A stretch of 64,000 nt of DNA from Plasmopara viticola (Eukaryota; Oomycota; Peronosporomycetes; Peronosporales; Peronosporaceae): NCBI GenBank assembly GCA_001695595.3, contig MBPM02000097.1, forward strand, positions 186,001-250,000, written 5' to 3'. A program made the translations under genes and the position numbers. Every line of letters starts with the position of its first letter. The stretch's first letter is position 1. This document shows, piece by piece, positions 1 to 12,641 of the stretch. Below the pieces are notes generated by a model. That model made no database searches and was not told the DNA's origin. It saw only the letters and a list, made by a program, of their open reading frames with translations.

Positions 1-22
1 AGTGATGTCTACAACGTTCATC

Positions 23-386
23 CTATTCAATGCACGTCCAAAACGGTGTGTTTGCCATTAACCGCAGTGTGCAAGTGAAGATTCGACAGTGATTGAAATT
101 GGCACCGGCGTCCACCATACTTAGCGCGCCGAGACTTAAATTAACAACATACAAGTAATCGTCGATGCAACATCCATGGATTGACTTACCACCACGTCCA
201 TTGCGTAAAGTCACGACCTTGGATCCTACAAATGACAAATAATCTGTCCCTATAGCCAGTTGCTACACCGGAAGGGATGTGGAGAAAGGAATAAGCTTTA
301 TATCCGATTGGAAGGTCGGCATGGAATGCACCCTGCGCATTGCTCGGAAAAATATTCACGCGTGTACGCTTATCCCATTCTTCCAA
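23..386 (-). pseudogene. Possible Copia-type retrotransposon relic
   Basis: The minus strand reads a short peptide resembling the segment just before the integrase in Copia pol proteins (pattern 'YVVNLSLGALSMVDAGANF', comparable to the 'DVLYVPxLxxxLLSVxxLVDAG' region). The two open stretches overlap in different frames and neither begins with a credible start or carries a complete domain, so any element here is decayed. No LTR is visible. Family assignment rests on this one pattern and is weak. Confidence 0.25.
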
Positions 387-758
387 CGCATTCGCAACGT
401 CAAGAAATAAGACATTTTGCTCGTCATAATGAGCTCGCTCTCGTATCTTTAAGCTTCGCTTACGATATTTGACACTTCGAGCGATAGAAATTCACCATTT
501 CACATTGCAAGTGACGCCTTTTACAGAGTCCATGAAAGGCTCAAATCAATAGTAGAGAATTTTAAACCCATTACTAGCTTTTGTAGACTAACCTTGGATC
601 AAAAAAAATAAAGTGACGGGGCTTTTAGGTGACTCACACTTCTAGTCAGACTAAGCAACTGTTCACACGTCACATATTACCATTCACAAGTCGCAGAGCG
701 ACGTAACGGATCGAATACGTACCCCATCGTCAAGTTGGCCAGCTGGTTTGCCAAGTAA
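387..758. other. Intergenic, upstream of GPCR-PIPK gene
   Basis: No gene is seen. A motif 'CCATTCACAAG' near 681-692, about 70 bases before the ATG of the next gene, loosely resembles the oomycete initiator (TCAYTYY) and could be its transcription start, but the match is incomplete. Confidence 0.3.
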
Positions 759-3649
759 ATGGAACCAGCTGTTGCAAACGAGGATGACAGTGAGCTGCGA
801 CCGCCATCGCTCATTAATGACAGCCAGTGGCAAGTGGCCGATCAAGCGCCACCTTTTAAAGGCAAGGAGATTGGTACAGCCGGGAAAGGCATCACGGAGG
901 AGGAAGCGCTGCCAATAGCGTCTTTCGTCGCTTCAAGTCCCCGATCCAGCGTCACACCGCCCACAGAGTCTGGTGTCCGAGTAGTGGCCGAGTTGTTGCG
1001 CGCACCATCAGCCGATGCTCAAAAGAGCCAATTTTGGATGATCTTTGGAGTTTTTGTGCTATCGTTGACGCTAGGTGCAAGCGCTCTGTACTTTTTTGAT
1101 GCCATTCTCGATGCAACGGGTATCCAAAGTGGCCTCTTTTTAGGGTCCATTGGCTCGGTCACGATGTGTGCCGTCATTATAGCCTCCTTCCTGCGCACAA
1201 AGTGGTACCGCCGACACATGCACATTTTACTCCTCAACTTGGCATTGTGTGAATTTTGCCTCGCGTGGTCCTTTCTATTGGAACCGGTTTGGAATCGATT
1301 TGGGGTTGGCGTTGGGAGCGATCTCTCTTGTCGATGGGTACGTGAAGGGTACGCTGAATTAGGGTGTATTAATGCGTTAACGCTCATGTTGGTGCCAGCT
1401 CTCGACGGCGCGTGAGTATCTCATCATGTGCTCCAGCGCATGGACCACCTGCACTGCTCTTGATTTATACTATCTGGTACGATCTCGACCTTTAAGAATG
1501 CTGACCTTGTAAAGTCTCACGTTGCATTGCATAGATGACGAACCCCTTCACGTCGCCTCGCCTCAATCGTCACAAGTACCAAGTCATTGCACACGTGACA
1601 GCCTTGGCGAGCGCAGTCGTCATGTGTGTATCGAATAGCTTTGGATCTCCTGTTGCTGTCGGTCGATTCTGTTGGATTGGAGCCGATACGCAAGCACGAA
1701 GTGATCACATTAGCTACAGGCAGCCCAGTGGATCGACCACTGGCATTTGGGTCTTTATCGTCACGCCCACGACCATTTTGATCGTCGCGAACTTGTACGT
1801 GACGTTGATCTCGTACAATCGATTGCGACGCGGGGTGGCTGCCACGTTACGCAATCGCCGAGTGTTGCTTCGCGAAGGGTTTTTAACCACCGTGACGCTG
1901 ATTGTCTACTCGGCGTTACTGTGGGGAGTGTACGGAGCGTTCTGGCTCACTCCGTCCGTAGCACAAGCTCGTCAATTAGCTCGCCTCTTTGCTTTCTTGT
2001 TATCGTATCGAGGGAGTGTGCCCTTTATTCTCTGGGGCCTCTACAATCGACCACAACGTAGACGAACGAAAGCCAAAGCTGGGGCCGTAGTCGATGGCAC
2101 TGCCACTACCGACAATCCCGTGAGCGTGGAAGACGAAGACGACGAAGATGAGGACGCGGTTCGTCCACAAATGAACTTGGCACTGTTGGACGAGCTAGTG
2201 TTTTACACCACCCATGGCATTGCAAAGGCCGTGCGAGCTCATAGAGTTGTCAACTCGACACATACTAGGGAACCGATTGGTCTTGAAGCTGAACCCGCCC
2301 AGTATTCGTTCGTACTCCAGCCATCACCGGAAGATGTGGCCTGGACCCAGTGCCGCTTCACAGCGTTTCGACCGCTCGATTTCCAGCGCATTCGTCGCTT
2401 CTACGGCATTGACGATGACGCCTACCTCGACTCGTTAAAGTCGTGTACCACGCCGAAAATCAGCGAAGGGGCGAGTGGCTCGTTCGTCTACTATTCCTCG
2501 AATCGCAGTTACGTTGTCAAGTCCTTGACACGGTCCGAAAGTGCGTTTCTGCACGATATTTTGACCAAGTATACGACGTACATTACAGCGCAGCATGGGG
2601 CGAGCTTCTTGACGCGATTCCTCGGGAGCTATTGCCTGGAATTGTACGGCCGCCCCACGTACTTTATCGTCATGGAAAACGTCTTTGACGTCCAGCAGGG
2701 CATTTCGATCCACCAGCGCTACGACATTAAAGGCTCGTGGGTCGATCGCAATGCTCAAAAGCCGCGACGAGGAGCGGAAGCTACCTGCCGGCACTGTAAC
2801 CTCACGTTCCGCTGTGGTGGCTATACCAATCGTTCGAATTCGATCCAAGGCGATCGGTTACGGCCAAACGTGTGTCCGAATCGCGCGGGGGCGCCCCATG
2901 AGCCGAATGTCGTCCTTAAGGATATGGACCTCACGATGAAGTTACGATTTGGCAAGGAGGCTGGAAGGACGCTTCTCGTTCAATTGATGGAGGACAGTGA
3001 CTTTTTGTGTGCGCTCGGCGTGATGGATTACTCGTTGCTGCTGGGCGTGATTGAAGTGAGCTACGTGGTGAATCGCAACAATATTCTCACGAGGGATGGC
3101 AGTGTCTTTCTACCCCCTGACAGTGGCACGAAAAGAAGCGACACGGGTCGGCACGATGAGGCACAGCACGACAATTCTGACGCGACTGAACGTGTGAAGC
3201 AATCGACGCAGTGTTTGCGTGCTGCAGAAGTCGTGATTGGCCCTGGTTTCTACTACATTGGGATCATTGATATGCTCCAGACGTGGAATTGGAGTAAACG
3301 CATGGAGCGGTTCATCAAGACTATTGTGTTAAGAAACGATGCCGATGGGATCTCGGCAATGCCGCCGAAACCGTATCGAGATCGGTTCCATCGCAAGCTG
3401 CGAGAGATTATCCATCTCGGCCACAACTCACGCGTGGTGGCACCTACGTTAAAAAAAGCGGATACTGTGGATTGGAGTAAGAAAGCCTTGCATGCTGACG
3501 ACGAGAAGAGCGGCGAGACTGACGAAATACCGGATCGTTTGGCGCGCGAGATTTCACACGTATCGTATGGGCAACAATTGCGAGGGGACAGCGGAGAAAT
3601 CCCCATCACTCCATCTGCGCAAGGACGTGTATTAGGAGCAAGTTTGTAA
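759..3649 (+). CDS. GPCR-PIPK: membrane receptor fused to phosphatidylinositol-phosphate kinase
   Basis: Predicted three-exon gene: 759-1337, 1399-1476 and 1535-3649, giving 923 residues. Introns of 61 and 58 bases start GTACGT and GTACGA, end CAG and TAG, and keep the frame; exon 2 supplies the helix with 'WTTCTALDLYYL', and unspliced reading hits stops. Helices lie near residues 124-145, 154-174, 198-219, 234-254, 291-312, 334-356 and 367-389, with an extra hydrophobic segment at 91-112. An acidic linker follows. The C-terminal PIPK domain has the glycine loop 'GASGSF' (about 528), the lysine in 'YVVKSL', 'YDIKGS', 'MDYSLLLGV' (about 715) and 'IGIIDML'. A cysteine-rich insert ('CRHCNLTFRCGG') sits inside the kinase, which I believe recurs in this family. 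Known role of the family: coupling a seven-helix receptor to phosphoinositide signalling at a membrane; the fusion is typical of oomycetes and Dictyostelium RpkA. The ligand and the exact paralogue number cannot be told from sequence. Confidence 0.85.
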
Positions 3650-5566
3650 TGTATTTTGATGAAATGCATGTTGAGGTCTTAGAACTGAGAGCTTGGTTTC
3701 TTGGTTAATCAAAACCAAGCACGATAAATCTAATCTAAACCGATTAGATGATGCTGTCGCGTGGCCGCGTTGTTACAGCGGTCATTGGCTTGATGGACGA
3801 GACCAGATTGTGCCAGCTTTGATATAAGTTCTTCTCTTCTTTAAGTGTGGCTCTCGCGAACGTTGGCAATGACGTCGTGCAGCCAGTGGCCTTACAATGG
3901 ACTGCACTTGCAGCAGCAGAGCTTGCAGGCTGACTTGCATTCATTCTGAAAGGAAAGCAAGTACAAGACATCCAGGTCTTTACTGTTCTAGCGACATCTC
4001 TAGATCGAGTCACCACCGCACCCGCTGTGCTTGAATTAAATGCTGTGAAATGAGTAGTGGAATGCTAAACAAAGATGACAACCAAAAAACATCTGAACGA
4101 TGTATTGCTTTTTTGTTAAATCCTTATGACTAAGTTGCCCGATGAGAGATCTCGTGAGGAGCCTTTGATCGCATACAGAGTCTGTCCATGCCTTTTTGTG
4201 GGATTTAGTTGAAACCCTCTGTGCTTTAAGTGCTTGCGTGATAGGAACTACTCCCCAAAAAGTCACTTGTTATATCTTTACCCCATTAGAGTTTTTCATT
4301 AAAGAAATCATTCAGGAGTGTGAAAATTATGTTAAGTCATGATGCCGAGAGCGATCTGAGACTCACGCTTATCCTTAATAATACCGTTTTAATTAGAAAG
4401 TTACGGCATCCCACTGCGCCTGGTAGTACTTGTAGTCAATCTATTTCCAAGTCGTCGGGGTAGGACAGTACCTCAAAATCTTAAAGGACCGACTTGATAA
4501 CCTGACTTTCTTGTGTGGGTGTAACACTTGCGTACACAAAATTTTGACGCAGGTTGGGCGCGTCCGGTAAAAAGCGCTCTGTTGGAGCTTCTTCAACGAA
4601 GGAAGATAAAGCCTTGTGCATTGATAGCGCCAGTGCTTATAATGGATGCCCGACTCAAACCGGAGATGCTCAGGGGGAGCGTTAAGACCTTTAGATGAAG
4701 AAAGGAGATGTCTTCATGTATGGATCAAGGAAGTCAAGTTAGCCATGATGTCCGCATTGTTTTGATTGAGGTGGAGTGGCTCTGCCCATGTCAAGGCTAA
4801 AAAATCAAGGACCTAATTGGACATCAGTGCGCAGTATACACTTGCTGTAAGGACATTCATCGAGATAAAAAACAAATGTGGACATTGATCGAAGGTTGCA
4901 AACCCTGCTGACTGAAATGGTCAGCAAGATTTTATAATAAGAAGTGGCAGTACTCGTCATCTTAGACAGACTGTGAACAATCACGTGTACCCGACCTATC
5001 TACGGAGGCCGTGTTAGTGGCAATAGACACCGCAAATTTATTGGTCAGCAAAGAAAGCGAAATACTTTCAGATCCAGAGCTCATCGGCAAGTTCTACTAC
5101 ACATAAATTTGCGCTATTTTAATGAAATTGAGGATTTTCGGAGTTGCAGGAAATCGAATGGGCTCCAGTCGAGGCTTTCTTGTAGCAATACTCACCACAT
5201 ACTATCGAAGGTTCCTCCGCACCAACTGCTTCACGATGGAAAGGGCCAAAGACGCGATGATGCACGTGGATTGACACATAGCACATCAAGCAACACTCGT
5301 CATGAATAGCGCTCGCTGTATGACCGGCTTGACATAGTTGGGCTATAGCGCGTGGTATTTTTAGCACTGTCTTTTCGTCAACGTGGAGGAGCCTTCGACA
5401 AGTAGAGTTCTTTCCTGGACATTAATGTGGATTTTGGTGCGTCAATGTACGCTCGTGTCGACACGAATGCGGCACAACGAGTCTATACCAATAATGTTCT
5501 TAATGAAAAGACAACAATATATAGCTCTGATCAAGCGGGGGAAACGTCTCGTTTCGGGCAAGCATA
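3650..5566. other. Gene-free stretch
   Basis: Only short, interrupted frames are present. The minus frame at about 5119-5367 is rich in Cys and His ('CCLMCYVSIHVHHRVFGPF') and may be a fragment of a decayed gene, but I do not recognise a family. Nothing else can be supported. Confidence 0.4.
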
Positions 5567-5577
5567 GACATGTCCCT

Positions 5578-5901
5578 AATGTAATGTAATGTATTACGTT
5601 ATCGCGTTGCCAAGTTATGCACGTGCTAGGCTCGGTCTGGCTAGTCCACGGCATAGAGTGGTGTTCGCATACGTCGAGACTCGTTCGGCGGGCAGTGCAG
5701 CCAGCACCGAGGTCTTGAGGGTCTTCCATTATACTGCTTAGCTCTGACTTGGTAAGAGCCCAGGTGGCGCCCGGTGCTGGAGACCGTCGCGTCGAGAGTG
5801 AGACTCGTTGAAGACCTGCAGATGCCCGAGAGCACCTGCCCGAAGCGCGCGAGCATTTAGCCCCCGCGCTTGGAAGGAGCTACCCCAACCTTTACCAAGC
5901 T
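5578..5901 (-). mobile_element. LINE-derived short insertion (324 bp), copy 1
   Basis: The insertion is flanked by an 11-bp direct repeat, GACATGTCCCT, at 5567-5577 and 5902-5912. Its 3' end (left side) is a run of ATGTA/TTACAT units, as in target-primed non-LTR insertions. Its first ~150 bp and last ~180 bp match the ends of the longer LINE at 56477-57622, with the endonuclease and reverse transcriptase parts missing. It is therefore a non-autonomous deletion derivative likely mobilised by the parent LINE. Confidence 0.8.
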
Positions 5902-6589
5902 GACATGTCCCTGAATGACGATAATGTTCTACTATAGGTTTGTATAAAGAGGAATAGAGTTCCGGTTGAAGACAAGATAAGTCCAGAGCCGACTACGTTT
6001 GTAAGCACTCTGCCGGATAGAATTGGAAAAATTCTTACAGAGCTTGTCAAATCGACAACACATTATCATTTGGCATGAAAAGGATATCGACCAGAAGTAA
6101 GTTGGCTTAGGTAGCACCAAAATTGCGCTCAGTGCACAGAGTAGATCGTTATATTCAAGGAGCCCTCGAATTTGTAGTGGCATTTGGTCTAGCCTTTCAC
6201 ATTACATCTTGAAAGAGGCTTATGTCGGCGAATTGACGCCGTTTGGGAAACCAAATACTACATGACATGGCAAATGTCTTTATCATGAAAACAGTGTGAC
6301 ATAATTGACGCATTCTTACGTGCAAGGCACGAGGTGAAAGTAAAAGGTTCTTCCACTCCACACTGACTTTTTGTGCTTTAGAGCCAAATACTAAGAAGTA
6401 CATCATACATGCTTACAAAACGCATAATGCAACCATAAATTACTGAATATGTGCTGCAAACACTATAAAGTGGTGTACTTTGTGCCTTACACTCGATTTT
6501 GTCAGCGAGTATACCAAGTCTTCATGCGAGAGAGACTGACAAGAGAGTGAAAAGCAAACGATAGCCTCCAGTGCTTTGAGATGTCTGCA

Positions 6590-6930
6590 TAGGAAGTGGT
6601 TACCCATTCTCCATGAGCTCTCGAAGAGCCTGCGACACATAAAAATCTGATGACGCATCTGACTAGCCTCCACATGACGTATGCCCGGATATACTCTGAT
6701 AGCATTCTGGTCCGCAGTCGTGCAGAGCACGGAAAGGTGGAAGTGATAAACGGCTTTATTCACTTACGAGCAGTACCCGAGTGTGCGCGCACATCAAGCT
6801 TTGCGCCGGTACAGATAAATGCATTTTCGATGCAAGAAAACTTTATGGTGACTAAGTGGAAAGTATTGCCTACGAGTAAATCCCCTCAGTTCAAGACCAC
6901 TAAGGACTTGACTATATTGAAATAGCAAGA
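6590..6930 (+). pseudogene. Decayed Ty3/gypsy reverse transcriptase fragment
   Basis: The plus-strand reading around 6650-6925 contains 'YARIYSDSILVRSRAEHGK' and 'HLRAVPECARTSSF', which correspond position by position to the 'YFDDIFVHSRAE...HLRAVLECMRANKLYAN' region of oomycete Ty3/gypsy reverse transcriptases. The catalytic YxDD motif reads YSDS, so it is inactive. Upstream and downstream frames are broken. No LTRs were recognised. Confidence 0.6.
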
Positions 6931-8562
6931 TCTGAGCGCTTCGTGAGCACTTTTTGCGAGAGGTGAGTCGACTGTGTAGTAGAGTATAGTGATGCATAAA
7001 ACGCATGGAGCCCAACAGGTGCACCTTGAATTTGACGAGAGAGCGAATAGTTTTTTGTCATCGAATAGATAGTGATTCTCGGAAGCTTTGAGCTACCGAT
7101 ATTCGAGCGTGACAATTTGCTGTCACCCTTTGGTGTCTTGCTCTACAAATATCAAAATCTGACGCGTTGCAGAAGACACTAAACGATTGTTCACGATCTA
7201 ACGAATTTCGGTACTTTTTTCACTTTGTCATACGCTTTCGAGTGCTCGGTCTATCAAATGCATCCTGTGGCCTTCTCAAGAAAACCGAACAGTGTCCTAG
7301 CCACTTACAAGGAGTTTGCACTGTGATTAAAAACGTGTTTTGCTGCGAATTTAGGCTTGAAACAAAAGTTAAGCTTGGAGAGCTAAAAGCTTAGGCTTAT
7401 AAATACGGTGTCGTCCAGACTATGAGTTAGCTCTTGACCTTGTCGGTATCAAATTTCATCTGTCACATGTACGTACGCAATGATGCGTGCGTATCTCTGT
7501 TGTAGGCTCTAGCTGAATGACTCAGATTTCTCTTAAATTTACGCGAATAAGCGCTAGGCTACATCGCGTCTCAATGGAAGCCGGCCCGATGTATAATAGT
7601 ACCGATTATATTAAACCACTCCTTTGAGTGGCTCCCTGCGATGAGCATTTGTTCTTCAAATACAATTTAGTATCGTTTTCGATAAGGAGAAGAAGTTTGA
7701 TTTGATAAGCACCCACTTTGGTGACCAAAGCTTTATAAGTGGCTCTACACGTATGTGCGCATATGCATAGTGCACCATTGCAAGAAACGCTTACTATGTG
7801 CGCCAAACCGTTGACCTAACGAGAGACTGTATGCCGAACACCGTTAACGGTGTTAAAACATAAGCGCAAATCTTCAACTGTGACTTCAGACAATATAGAT
7901 TCCTTAAGTCAAATATCTTGCACCGACACGTCCGCTTAACTGGGTCCATTCGGAGAAATGCTAGTAGTATCCTTGGCGCCAGGCTGGCCATGTCAACTTG
8001 TAGAGCAATGGCCGGAGACTGCGAGTGAATTGCATCGTTAAAGCCATTTAAAGCAGTGTGTGCGCGAGCAAACCGAGGCGTTGTAGCAGCATGTTATGAT
8101 TATCCGAAATTTGAATCAAACAAAGCCACTTACGCACCAACAAAATTGACGCCGTCTTATGTGGATGAAATAGAATATCTGCCCTTGCCGCTACTGCTTG
8201 ATTTAGAGGTTTATGGGAAATTAGCGTTTGATAACGACTTTATGACGCGAAGCGAATGCACTTTTATTCACCAAAGGTCAGGTATCAATATCGTTCAAAT
8301 CCAAAGAGGAAGCACGAGGAACCTCTTTGGCTAATTAAATAGAGCACGGATTGACTCATCTCCGCAGTGGAGTCGAAGGCGATTTCAAAGCCTTTTTAAC
8401 TTGGATGTTTCTCTGTGGGTGACCTTGTTATGCTTGTCTCTCGCCGGATAGACGCAGCCTATGCAATAGGTACAGCCCTACCAACCTAAGGATGCCAAAG
8501 CAACTTTATCCGGATAAGCCGGCATCATCATGAAACAACCCGAGTGATTGGTAGCTTCCTTT
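6931..8562. other. Gene-free stretch
   Basis: Contains only short frames with no recognisable domain. A 92-codon stretch at 8056-8334 (plus) stays open but has no ATG near its start and no known motif. It may be more decayed retroelement. Confidence 0.35.
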
Positions 8563-8617
8563 GCAGCTTAATTTGGTCCTCGTTTTGGACATAATAACGA
8601 GGACCAAATTAAGCTGC
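8563..8617. repeat. Perfect inverted repeat, 22-bp arms
   Basis: Arms 8563-8584 and 8596-8617 are exact reverse complements separated by an 11-base loop. The transcript of either strand would form a 22-bp hairpin. No terminator context or flanking gene explains it; it could be a snap-back insertion, a tiny foldback element or a small-RNA precursor. Confidence 0.9.
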
Positions 8618-10208
8618 ACAGAAAGATAATACGAGTAATAATAACACTTTCTCCCTTTGGTAAAATGTAACTCAATTTTAATAAGATAGGATGTAACGTG
8701 CCGTTATATAAAGCTGACAAGTTTGTATTAAAAACTGTTTTTCCGTCATAAGGAGCTGGCTCCTGGTTCATGTTAAATATGTGTACCGATTCGCATTTCG
8801 AGAAATCTAGAGAATGCGTTTTTCAAGTGGGTCCAAGGGCGGTCTTCTCTCACGTACTAGGCGAGGAGCTCTGCGACTTTCCCACCGCCAGGCATCGCCA
8901 TCTCGTGACAATTTGGCCCACTACCAAGATAACGAATGAAGATGAAGAGAAGGGCCTCGCGGGCGGTGTATAGTCAATTAAGTTCAACCAAGCAGTATCT
9001 TTGTCTCCTTCGCGCATCGTGAGGGCTTTTAAAAGCTTCTATCGCATATTTTTTCAGAAAAGAATACTCAAATTTGAGCTAATAAACCAGCTTGACCTTT
9101 AAGGCGGCTCTGCGTGTGCTTTTCGTACCCGATTCCGTCTAAGGTCCAAATCGACATCGTATCATTTGCGACTGAGGCCGCCTGAGTGGTTGTATCTATC
9201 TTTTCAATTTTGAAAAGTAGTTTTTAGCTTTTCGTTTCCCCAAAGGTTGAATGGCTAAGCTATATCAGCTTACACATCACACTAGGCGCTACCAATTGAA
9301 TTAAAGTAGGCGCTACCGACTAAACTATATAAGTCGCTAACATTAAAGCTTCTTATGCCTGTGCTGCTTGTGCTCTATAGCATAGACTTTGGTCGTAGGG
9401 CTTAAATGCCATGACGCGCATTAGCTACATGGCAGCATGGCAGGCTATAAATGCTATTGCCTCTTCAGGCTTAAAATTTCCAGCAAGTCTTCTGAGCATT
9501 GTGAGGTGCTCGTCCAACGGATGCGTGAGGGTAAATTTACTCATTCCAAAACCTTCCCGAGGGCTCAAGAGGTCAATTCGTCCGCGTGGGCGTAAAATTG
9601 GCTATAAATGCTACCAAATCGTCTGGCATGTTGCGTACAGGATCCGTGCGGAAGATATGCGATCTTACGCTAAACGACCGTAAGCTATACCCGACCAATG
9701 GACTGCAGGTGAAATTGTTTACTATACAATAATTTTTTCATTCACTGTTGCTCTCGGACAGGGACGGACTAAATTTCTTATTATTGCCAGGACTTCACCG
9801 TGATTTAACGGGAAGCCGACTTTTATCGCAAAAGCTCGAATTCATGTAAAAAGAGCTTTTCGCGGTGTTAAATGTAGGACAGATTGTGTAGACATGGTTT
9901 CCCTGCGGTAACAAAGTACAAGCACCGATTTGAAGTGAGGAAGCGGCAACTTTATAATGCACTTTCACAGCCCGAGTAAACACTTAGTAGTCTGAAGCCC
10001 GAAGCAGCTCAGAAAGAAAATCAGCGTAACCTCGCAACAGCACCACAAGGTGACATTTACCCAAGAGTTACTCTTTGATCTCAACTGTTACATCGAACTC
10101 TTTTCTTACTTTCATTGTAAAAGTAAAAAGAATATATCAAGACTGCGGTGTGACCGCCAGCGACGGTTACGATGAGTACCTACTCCATTCTCAAGGCTGC
10201 GATTGGTT
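8618..10208. other. Gene-free stretch
   Basis: No gene is seen. The stretch lies downstream of the phosphagen kinase gene and holds only short frames without motifs. Confidence 0.4.
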
Positions 10209-12557
10209 TCATTGTGCGGCTAGTGTGACGCCTACCGATGCCAGCACGTCCGCGTAGCTTTTGCCACTCTCCAACTCTTTCTCTAGCTCAATAAGCTTCC
10301 CAATCCCATCGATCATGGTTTGTACAAGCTCCACTTCCGACTTGCCAATACGAGCTTTGTTCGAGATGTCCCACATGCCACCGACAGCTGCCGAGTGCTC
10401 TCCAGCAGAGCCTCTTGGCTGCAGTCCAAGTGGAGCACAGACCGCTTCGAGGGCATGTGGGTCAGCACCCAGCTTCTCCAGCTTGACAAACATACTCGCA
10501 CGCAGTCCCGTACCCAAGTTGGACGGGCACGTACCAATAAAACCCAGGTGTTCGTTGTGCATGAAGCTGTATCCGTTGGCCTTGATACTCTCCTCCACAG
10601 CCGCCACGGCCTTGACCCATCGCGCAAACACTTCGACAATGTTTCCATCGCTCTGCATGGAGATCACCCGCATGTGATCTTCTTCGTTACACCAGACTAA
10701 AAACGTCTTTTGGTCGTTGTGAAAAATGCCACGTCCACTTGGCCAGTCACGCGCTGCACCAGCACCTGTGAGCAAAGTGCCACCGCCAGGTTTTTGAAAG
10801 AGAAAGTGATCTTTCTGGAGCTGATCTTCCTCATCTTTCGTCATGGTGCTCAGCGGATAATACTTGCCCTTCAATTCGTCCGTCAATGTCGAAAGGCCCG
10901 TTGAAATGAGATTCTCCACCTCCAGGCGCTCCGATCGCGTCGTTCCGGGTGGTAAACTGAGTCCACGAATGTTGCGTCCAGCACGTACACGGGTCGACTG
11001 CACATACGCATTATCAATCTTGTCAGCGTTCATGAGCTTGGACACGTCCATGTCGGTATGATGCGTGTCTTCTGGTTCGTACCCATGCCATCCTTCAATC
11101 ACAGGGTCGTACAGATCCTTAAAGACTTGATAACACTCTTCATCGCCCGCCACGACACCTACTCCTAGGTGAGGGTTATCAATACCGGTTTGAATCGCCA
11201 TGTCCAACGTGTAGCCTTTGCTAGAGTGTGTGTCCTTCAACTTATCATACAATTCTTTCGTCAAGTGTTTTGCCATTAAACTGCGGTGTTTAGCCGTAAA
11301 ACACGGGTAATTGTCTTCTTGGGACGGCAAGACTGCAATACTCGTCGTCGACGCAACAAGTGGTGCACCAGCATCAATGACAACTGGAGCCACAGGCTCT
11401 TGTGGGATCAGCGCGTCAATGGTTTCTCCAGCCACAAGCTTCTGCTCCATGGCAATGAGCAGCGAAATGCCATTAATCATCGTCTGTACCAACTCCGCTT
11501 CCGAGTGCCCAATCCGTTGCTTGTTGCTGACATCGTACACTCCACCAACCGAGGCCGAGTGTTCACCCGCCGTTCCACGTGGTTGCAAGTGCAACAGCGA
11601 GCAAATCTTTTCAAACCTTGGTACATCCTCCGTCAACTTTGGCAATTTCACCATGACACTAGCTCGAAGTCCCGTGCCCAAGTTCGATGGACATGTCCCA
11701 ATAAATCCCAAATGTTCATTGTACATGAACTCTCGTCCCTTGGCTTTAATGCTCTCCTCCACGCTCTTGATAGCGCGACAGAAGCGTTCAAACACCGTGC
11801 CCACGTCTCCTCCATCTTGCATGGAAATGACACGCATATGATCCTCCTCATTGCACCAGACAAGAAACGTCTTGTCATTGTTGTGAAAAATTCCACGAGC
11901 TGCGGGCCAATCCCTCGCAGCTCCCGCAGCTTCGAGGAGGGTACCCCCCCCAGGTTTTTGAAACAGGAAATGGTCCGCAATCAGCTGCTGCTCGTCTTCG
12001 GGCGACATTTCAGACAATTTATAAAATTTACCAGCCAAGTCACCACTCATATCGTCTAGAGCCGCTTGCAATAAATTCATGACATCCTTTCGGTGCGCAC
12101 GCGACGTGGCGGGTGGCAGGGGCAAGCCACGGATGTTACGACCAGCGCGAATGCGCGTCGAGATGACGAACTCGTCCGGTAACTTGCCGTTCGTCACGTG
12201 GGACGGGTCCATGTCGCACTTATGTTGGTCATTCGGTTTGTACCCATGCCACCCTTCGATGACGGGATCAAATAAAAGCTTAAACACCTCGTAACACTCT
12301 TCGTCGCCGGCGGTTACTCCCACACCAAGGTGAGGGTTATCCACTCCTGTTTGGATTGCACGGTCCAAAGTGTAACCCGTCGAGGTTCTTACCTCCTTTA
12401 GTTGACCGTACATTTCGCGTGACAAGTGCTTGGCCATGAGCGAGCGATGCGCCGACGTGAACTCGGGAAAGCCCGTGATCTTGGCGTCCGTGAGTTGTGC
12501 GGTCGATATTTTTTGCGCCAGTTTGTTCGGCGACAAGGCCGTGTTGTCTTCAGCCAT
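10209..12557 (-). CDS. Two-domain phosphagen (taurocyamine-type) kinase
   Basis: Transfers phosphate between ATP and a guanidino compound, buffering cellular ATP. The protein is 782 residues from the ATG at 12557. The frame runs 28 codons further upstream, but only to a TTG, so I reject that longer start. Two complete phosphagen kinase domains are fused, roughly residues 15-370 and 405-770, each about the usual 350-360 residues. Each has the '[12 protein letters not shown]' segment (near 232 and 621) and the reactive-cysteine block '[12 protein letters not shown]' (near 287 and 676), so both active sites look intact. A two-domain taurocyamine kinase has been described in Phytophthora, and this is the best match; substrate (taurocyamine, arginine or other) is inferred from that and not from residues here. 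No intron is needed. It stands alone between gene-poor regions, with an initiator-like element just upstream. Confidence 0.88.
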   Translation of the reverse strand: MAEDNTALSPNKLAQKISTAQLTDAKITGFPEFTSAHRSLMAKHLSREMYGQLKEVRTSTGYTLDRAIQTGVDNPHLGVGVTAGDEECYEVFKLLFDPVIEGWHGYKPNDQHKCDMDPSHVTNGKLPDEFVISTRIRAGRNIRGLPLPPATSRAHRKDVMNLLQAALDDMSGDLAGKFYKLSEMSPEDEQQLIADHFLFQKPGGGTLLEAAGAARDWPAARGIFHNNDKTFLVWCNEEDHMRVISMQDGGDVGTVFERFCRAIKSVEESIKAKGREFMYNEHLGFIGTCPSNLGTGLRASVMVKLPKLTEDVPRFEKICSLLHLQPRGTAGEHSASVGGVYDVSNKQRIGHSEAELVQTMINGISLLIAMEQKLVAGETIDALIPQEPVAPVVIDAGAPLVASTTSIAVLPSQEDNYPCFTAKHRSLMAKHLTKELYDKLKDTHSSKGYTLDMAIQTGIDNPHLGVGVVAGDEECYQVFKDLYDPVIEGWHGYEPEDTHHTDMDVSKLMNADKIDNAYVQSTRVRAGRNIRGLSLPPGTTRSERLEVENLISTGLSTLTDELKGKYYPLSTMTKDEEDQLQKDHFLFQKPGGGTLLTGAGAARDWPSGRGIFHNDQKTFLVWCNEEDHMRVISMQSDGNIVEVFARWVKAVAAVEESIKANGYSFMHNEHLGFIGTCPSNLGTGLRASMFVKLEKLGADPHALEAVCAPLGLQPRGSAGEHSAAVGGMWDISNKARIGKSEVELVQTMIDGIGKLIELEKELESGKSYADVLASVGVTLAAQ

Positions 12558-12608
12558 GATTTTTGAGCTGTTGAGGTTGCTATGACGTGTGTGGCTTGAA
12601 GCTCTGAC

Positions 12609-12618
12609 TGCAGAATGA
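12609..12618 (-). promoter_or_regulatory. Initiator (Inr)-like element of phosphagen kinase gene
   Basis: The minus strand reads TCATTCTGCA about 55 bases before the chosen ATG. This matches the oomycete initiator core (TCAYTYY) at the expected spacing for a short 5' UTR, and supports the downstream ATG as the true start. Confidence 0.5.
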
Positions 12619-12641
12619 CTCGTTTGTATAAAAGATCGCAA

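Noticed and set aside
759..1415. Separate small membrane protein gene
   Set aside because: The stop at 1413 is in an intron-shifted frame; splicing at 1338/1398 and 1477/1534 joins it to the PIPK exon and restores the missing receptor helix.
11286..12059. 257-codon open frame on the plus strand
   Set aside because: It is antisense to the phosphagen kinase and has no recognisable domain; long antisense frames are expected over conserved GC-richer coding sequence.
12558..12641. Mitochondrial targeting peptide of the phosphagen kinase
   Set aside because: The upstream extension begins at TTG, not ATG, and contains the probable transcription start.
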